Assembly (NCBI GenBank): GCA_041672385.1
Contig: JBAYZQ010000035.1
Span: 1-15,634, forward strand
DNA from: JBAYZQ01 sp041672385
Lineage (GTDB): Bacteria > Spirochaetota > Spirochaetia > Sphaerochaetales > Sphaerochaetaceae
Reading direction: 5' to 3'
DNA length: 15,634 nt
Of this stretch, positions 12,980 through 15,634 are shown piece by piece (within the stretch, counting starts at the first letter, position 1; every line of letters begins with the position of its first letter). The notes under the pieces are model-generated. The model saw nothing but the letters and a program-made list of their open reading frames with translations, ran no database searches and had not been told where the DNA came from. The position numbers were made by a program, and so were the translations under genes.

Positions 12980-14572
12980 ATGAAACTAACTATTAAAGGC
13001 TTGAACGATAAGAATTGGAAAGAGAAGGGATATATGCTTCCCCAGTTTTCAATTGATAAAGTAAAAGAAAATACCAAGAAGAATCCAAAATGGGTTCATT
13101 TTGGTGCAGGTAATATTTTTAGAGGATTTCAGGCTGCAAGAATGCAAGATCTTCTTGAGCAAGGAGTAGAGGATACTGGAATTATCGTTGGTGAAGGATT
13201 TGATCTTGAAATCATAGATAAAATTTATAAACCCCACGATAACCTTTCTTTGGTTGTAACTCTTAAAAGTGATGGAACTATAGAAAAGAGAGTTGTTGCT
13301 AGTGTTGTTGAAAGCTATAAATGTTGTCCTGATAACAGTGAAGATTATGGAAAATTAAAAGAAATCTTTAGAAATCCAGCCTTTCAAATGGCAAGTTTTA
13401 CAATTACAGAAAAGGGTTACGCAATGACCCCAAAATATGTTATTGATGATATAGAGAGAGGTCCTTTAGAATGCCGAACAATTATTCCAATGGTGACCTC
13501 TTTAGCCTATGAAAGATTTATTGCAGGCGCTCATCCATTTAGTTTTGTGAGTATGGATAATTGCTCCCACAACGGAGAAAAATTGAGAAATGCAGTTTTG
13601 CAAGTTGCCACTCAGTGGAAAGAGAAATTACTTGTTCCTAAAGATTTCGTTGACTATATTTCTGATGAAAAAAGAGTTTCATTTCCTTTATCAATGATTG
13701 ATAAAATTACTCCAAGACCAGATGCAGATGTTAAGAAAATGCTTGAAAAAGATGGATTTGAAGATGCAGAGGTTATTATTACTTCAAAAAGAACTTATAT
13801 AGCACCTTATGTTAATGCAGAGCAGAGTGAATATTTGGTAATTGAAGATCGTTTTCCTAATGGAAGACCAGCTTTAGAGAAAGCCGGAATTTACTTTACA
13901 GATAAAGACACTGTAAATAAAGTAGAAAGAATGAAAGTTTGTACCTGTCTTAATCCACTTCATACAGCAATGAGTGTTGCTGGATGTCTTTTGGGATTTA
14001 AGAAAATTAGTGAAGAAATGAAAGATTCTGACATAGTAAATATGATAAAAACTTTGGGTTATAAAGAAGGACTTCCAGTAGTAACTGATCCAAAAATTTT
14101 AAATCCAAAAGATTTTATTGATGATGTTGTTGAAAATCGACTTGTAAATCCTTTTATGCCTGATACTCCACAGAGAATTGCTACAGATACCAGTCAGAAA
14201 ATTGCAATTAGATTTGGAGAAACTGTAAAAAGTTATTTGAATGATAAAAATCTTAATGTAAAAGACTTGAAGGTTATTCCTTTTGTGTATGCACTTTGGA
14301 TTCGTTATCTTATGGCAATCGATGACAATGGAAATGAATTTACTTTGAGTCCTGACCCAATGTTAGAAGAGCTTCAGCCGATTGTAAGTCAGCTTAAACT
14401 TGGAAATACGGACAATCTTAAAGAAATAGTTAAACCAATTCTTGAGAATGAAAAGATTTTTGGTTATAACCTTTATACTTCCCAACTTTTTGATGCTACC
14501 TTTGAGAATCTTAAGAAGATGCTTTCAGGAACAGGAAAAGTAAGAGAAACTCTTCATGGGTTATTTGTTTAA
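12980..14572 (+). CDS. uxuB: Fructuronate reductase / mannitol dehydrogenase family oxidoreductase
   Basis: NAD-dependent polyol dehydrogenase-family enzyme, most likely reducing D-fructuronate to D-mannonate in hexuronate breakdown. The 530 residues begin with a Rossmann segment (KWVHFGAGNIFRGFQA, 37-52), then TITEKGYAM (141-149) and the SMDNCSHNGEKL block (191-202). Next come FPLSMIDKITPRPDAD (235-250), and MKVCTCLNPLHTAMSVAG (318-335) with Lys319, Asn325 and His328 at the usual catalytic positions. It is rather long for the family. I chose the ATG at 12980, six bases after AGGAGG; the frame is open from 12893, but that ATG lies upstream of the promoter. The kinase downstream supports a KDG pathway; mannonate dehydratase (UxuA) is not in the window. 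Tagaturonate reductase or mannitol 2-dehydrogenase are alternatives. Confidence 0.82.
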   Translation: MKLTIKGLNDKNWKEKGYMLPQFSIDKVKENTKKNPKWVHFGAGNIFRGFQAARMQDLLEQGVEDTGIIVGEGFDLEIIDKIYKPHDNLSLVVTLKSDGTIEKRVVASVVESYKCCPDNSEDYGKLKEIFRNPAFQMASFTITEKGYAMTPKYVIDDIERGPLECRTIIPMVTSLAYERFIAGAHPFSFVSMDNCSHNGEKLRNAVLQVATQWKEKLLVPKDFVDYISDEKRVSFPLSMIDKITPRPDADVKKMLEKDGFEDAEVIITSKRTYIAPYVNAEQSEYLVIEDRFPNGRPALEKAGIYFTDKDTVNKVERMKVCTCLNPLHTAMSVAGCLLGFKKISEEMKDSDIVNMIKTLGYKEGLPVVTDPKILNPKDFIDDVVENRLVNPFMPDTPQRIATDTSQKIAIRFGETVKSYLNDKNLNVKDLKVIPFVYALWIRYLMAIDDNGNEFTLSPDPMLEELQPIVSQLKLGNTDNLKEIVKPILENEKIFGYNLYTSQLFDATFENLKKMLSGTGKVRETLHGLFV

Positions 14573-14590
14573 TATTTAAGGAGAACGATG

Positions 14591-15634
14591 ATGTTAAAAG
14601 TTAAAAAAGACTATACCTACGCTTTGGTATGTCCAACAAGTATGGGAGTTAGATTAACTCCGATAAATAGAATGCCAGTTCATACAAGTTCTATATATCA
14701 AATGGAATCTACAAGTGCAGAAAGTAATGTATTGAATGTTTCTGCTTCTTTAGGTTTGAGAACTAAAGTTTTGACAACTTTTGTAAAAGACAGTCCTATT
14801 GCGAGTTTTATTCAAGCAGAATTAAGAAAAAGAAATATCGAATATGATGGTAAATGTGTAGAACAGGGGAATCCTTGGGGTTATCGTCATCAGATAAATA
14901 TTGCTGATAGTGGATATGGAATGCGTGGACCAAGAGTTTGTAATGACAGAGCTGGAGAAGTAGGTCGAACCTTAAACATTAAGGATTTTGATTTAAAAAA
15001 ACTTTTTGTTACTGATGGGGTTGCAATCTTACACATTAGTGGACTTATTGCTGCTTTAAGCCCTGAAACAAGCGTATTTTGTCTTGAACTAGCACGAGAA
15101 GCAAAAAAGAATGGAACTTTGATAAGTTTTGATTTAAACTATAGAGCTAGTTTTTGGATTAACAGAGAACAAGAATTATCTGCTATTTTCAAAGAAATTG
15201 CCTCTTTATCTGATATTTTGATTGGTAATGAAGAAGATTTTCAACTTGCATTGGGTGTTAAAGGTCCAGACGCTGGTGGAAAAGGACTTAACGCAAAAAT
15301 TGAAGGTTTTAAGGGTATGATTGAAAGAGTTAGAAAACAATATCCTGCAACCAGTGTATTTGCTACAACATTAAGAGAAGTTGTAAGTGCAAATGAACAT
15401 ATTTGGGGAGCCATTGTTTATACTGAAGGACAGTGGTTTGTTGAAGAACCTAGAAATATTCAAGTCCTTGATCGTATTGGTGGAGGAGATGGCTTTGTAG
15501 CAGGACTGCTTTATGCCATAATTAAAGGTTTTGATGTTGAACAGTGGATTCAATTTGGTTGGGCTACAGGTGTACTAGCTACTACTGTGCTAACAGATTT
15601 TGCAACTCCTGCCGACGAGGCTCAGGTTTGGAGT
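14591..15634 (+). CDS. PfkB-family sugar kinase, 2-keto-3-deoxygluconate kinase type (3' end missing)
   Basis: Cytoplasmic ribokinase-fold kinase, predicted to phosphorylate 2-keto-3-deoxygluconate to KDPG for the Entner-Doudoroff aldolase. It runs off the right edge after 348 residues. Visible motifs: the N-terminal substrate region (GVRLTPINRMPVH, 19-31), TSAESNVLNVSASLG (41-55), the KDG-kinase-like FDLNYRASFW (180-189), ILIGNEEDFQLALG (209-222), and the C-terminal signature DRIGGGDGF (294-302) with catalytic Asp300. The glycine pair that usually forms the lid hinge (GG-A-E-x-N) reads Thr-Ser here (41-42). Start: ATG 14591, seven bases after AAGGAG (14578-14583); ATG 14588 directly before it is the alternative. 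It follows the reductase by 18 bases and is surely cotranscribed. Another sugar-acid kinase of the clade is possible. Confidence 0.82.
   Translation, partial: MLKVKKDYTYALVCPTSMGVRLTPINRMPVHTSSIYQMESTSAESNVLNVSASLGLRTKVLTTFVKDSPIASFIQAELRKRNIEYDGKCVEQGNPWGYRHQINIADSGYGMRGPRVCNDRAGEVGRTLNIKDFDLKKLFVTDGVAILHISGLIAALSPETSVFCLELAREAKKNGTLISFDLNYRASFWINREQELSAIFKEIASLSDILIGNEEDFQLALGVKGPDAGGKGLNAKIEGFKGMIERVRKQYPATSVFATTLREVVSANEHIWGAIVYTEGQWFVEEPRNIQVLDRIGGGDGFVAGLLYAIIKGFDVEQWIQFGWATGVLATTVLTDFATPADEAQVWS

Noticed and set aside
1..15634. CRISPR arrays, tRNA or rRNA genes, insertion sequences, phage or attachment-site signatures
   Set aside because: Looked for and not seen: no regularly spaced repeats, cloverleaf-like segments, transposase or integrase frames. 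Gaps between genes are all under 300 bases.

Overview
The window is AT-rich DNA (roughly one third G+C by eye), densely packed with bacterial genes that use the standard code. Three solute-binding proteins carry export signals ending in Ala-Glu-Ala-Gln-Gln, Ala-Ser-Gly-Lys-Thr-Glu or Ala-Thr-Gly-Thr-Gln-Glu. The last two endings resemble binding proteins of Spirochaetota (Sphaerochaeta/Treponema relatives), so I infer a low-GC spirochaete. This is inference; no RNA marker gene is present.

Layout. (1) 1-30, minus: the first ten codons of a gene running off the left edge, divergent from the next operon. (2) 265-3587, plus: a CUT1 sugar importer (binding protein, hairpin, two permeases). The binding protein closely resembles the Thermus glucose/galactose-binding protein. 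(3) 3681-5890, plus: a complete polar amino-acid importer (binding protein, permease, ATPase) with its own promoter. (4) 12034-5887, minus: a second CUT1 sugar importer (binding protein, hairpin, two permeases), then a HAD hydrolase, an HTH protein with what looks like a degenerate Fic domain, and a D-aminoacylase-type amidohydrolase. Its last codon overlaps the end of the amino-acid importer convergently. (5) 12796-12137, minus: a FadR-type GntR regulator. (6) 12980-15634, plus, divergent from the regulator: a fructuronate-reductase/mannitol-dehydrogenase family enzyme and a 2-keto-3-deoxygluconate-type PfkB kinase, cut by the right edge.

How it may work together. The divergent enzymes fit hexuronate degradation (fructuronate to mannonate; KDG to KDPG). 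The GntR protein probably controls them and perhaps the minus-strand importer, which would then carry a uronate or uronate-containing sugar. Neither sugar importer has a local ATPase, so both probably use a shared MsmK/UgpC-type ATPase encoded elsewhere. The amino-acid importer has its own.

Main points to examine: the HTH-pseudo-Fic protein, in which the conserved Fic motif is recognisable but its catalytic residues are gone; a perfect 20-bp palindrome in the gntR/uxuB divergent region; two HTH-protein genes without Shine-Dalgarno sequences whose predicted promoters imply leaderless mRNAs; and matching binding-protein/hairpin/permease layouts in both sugar operons.
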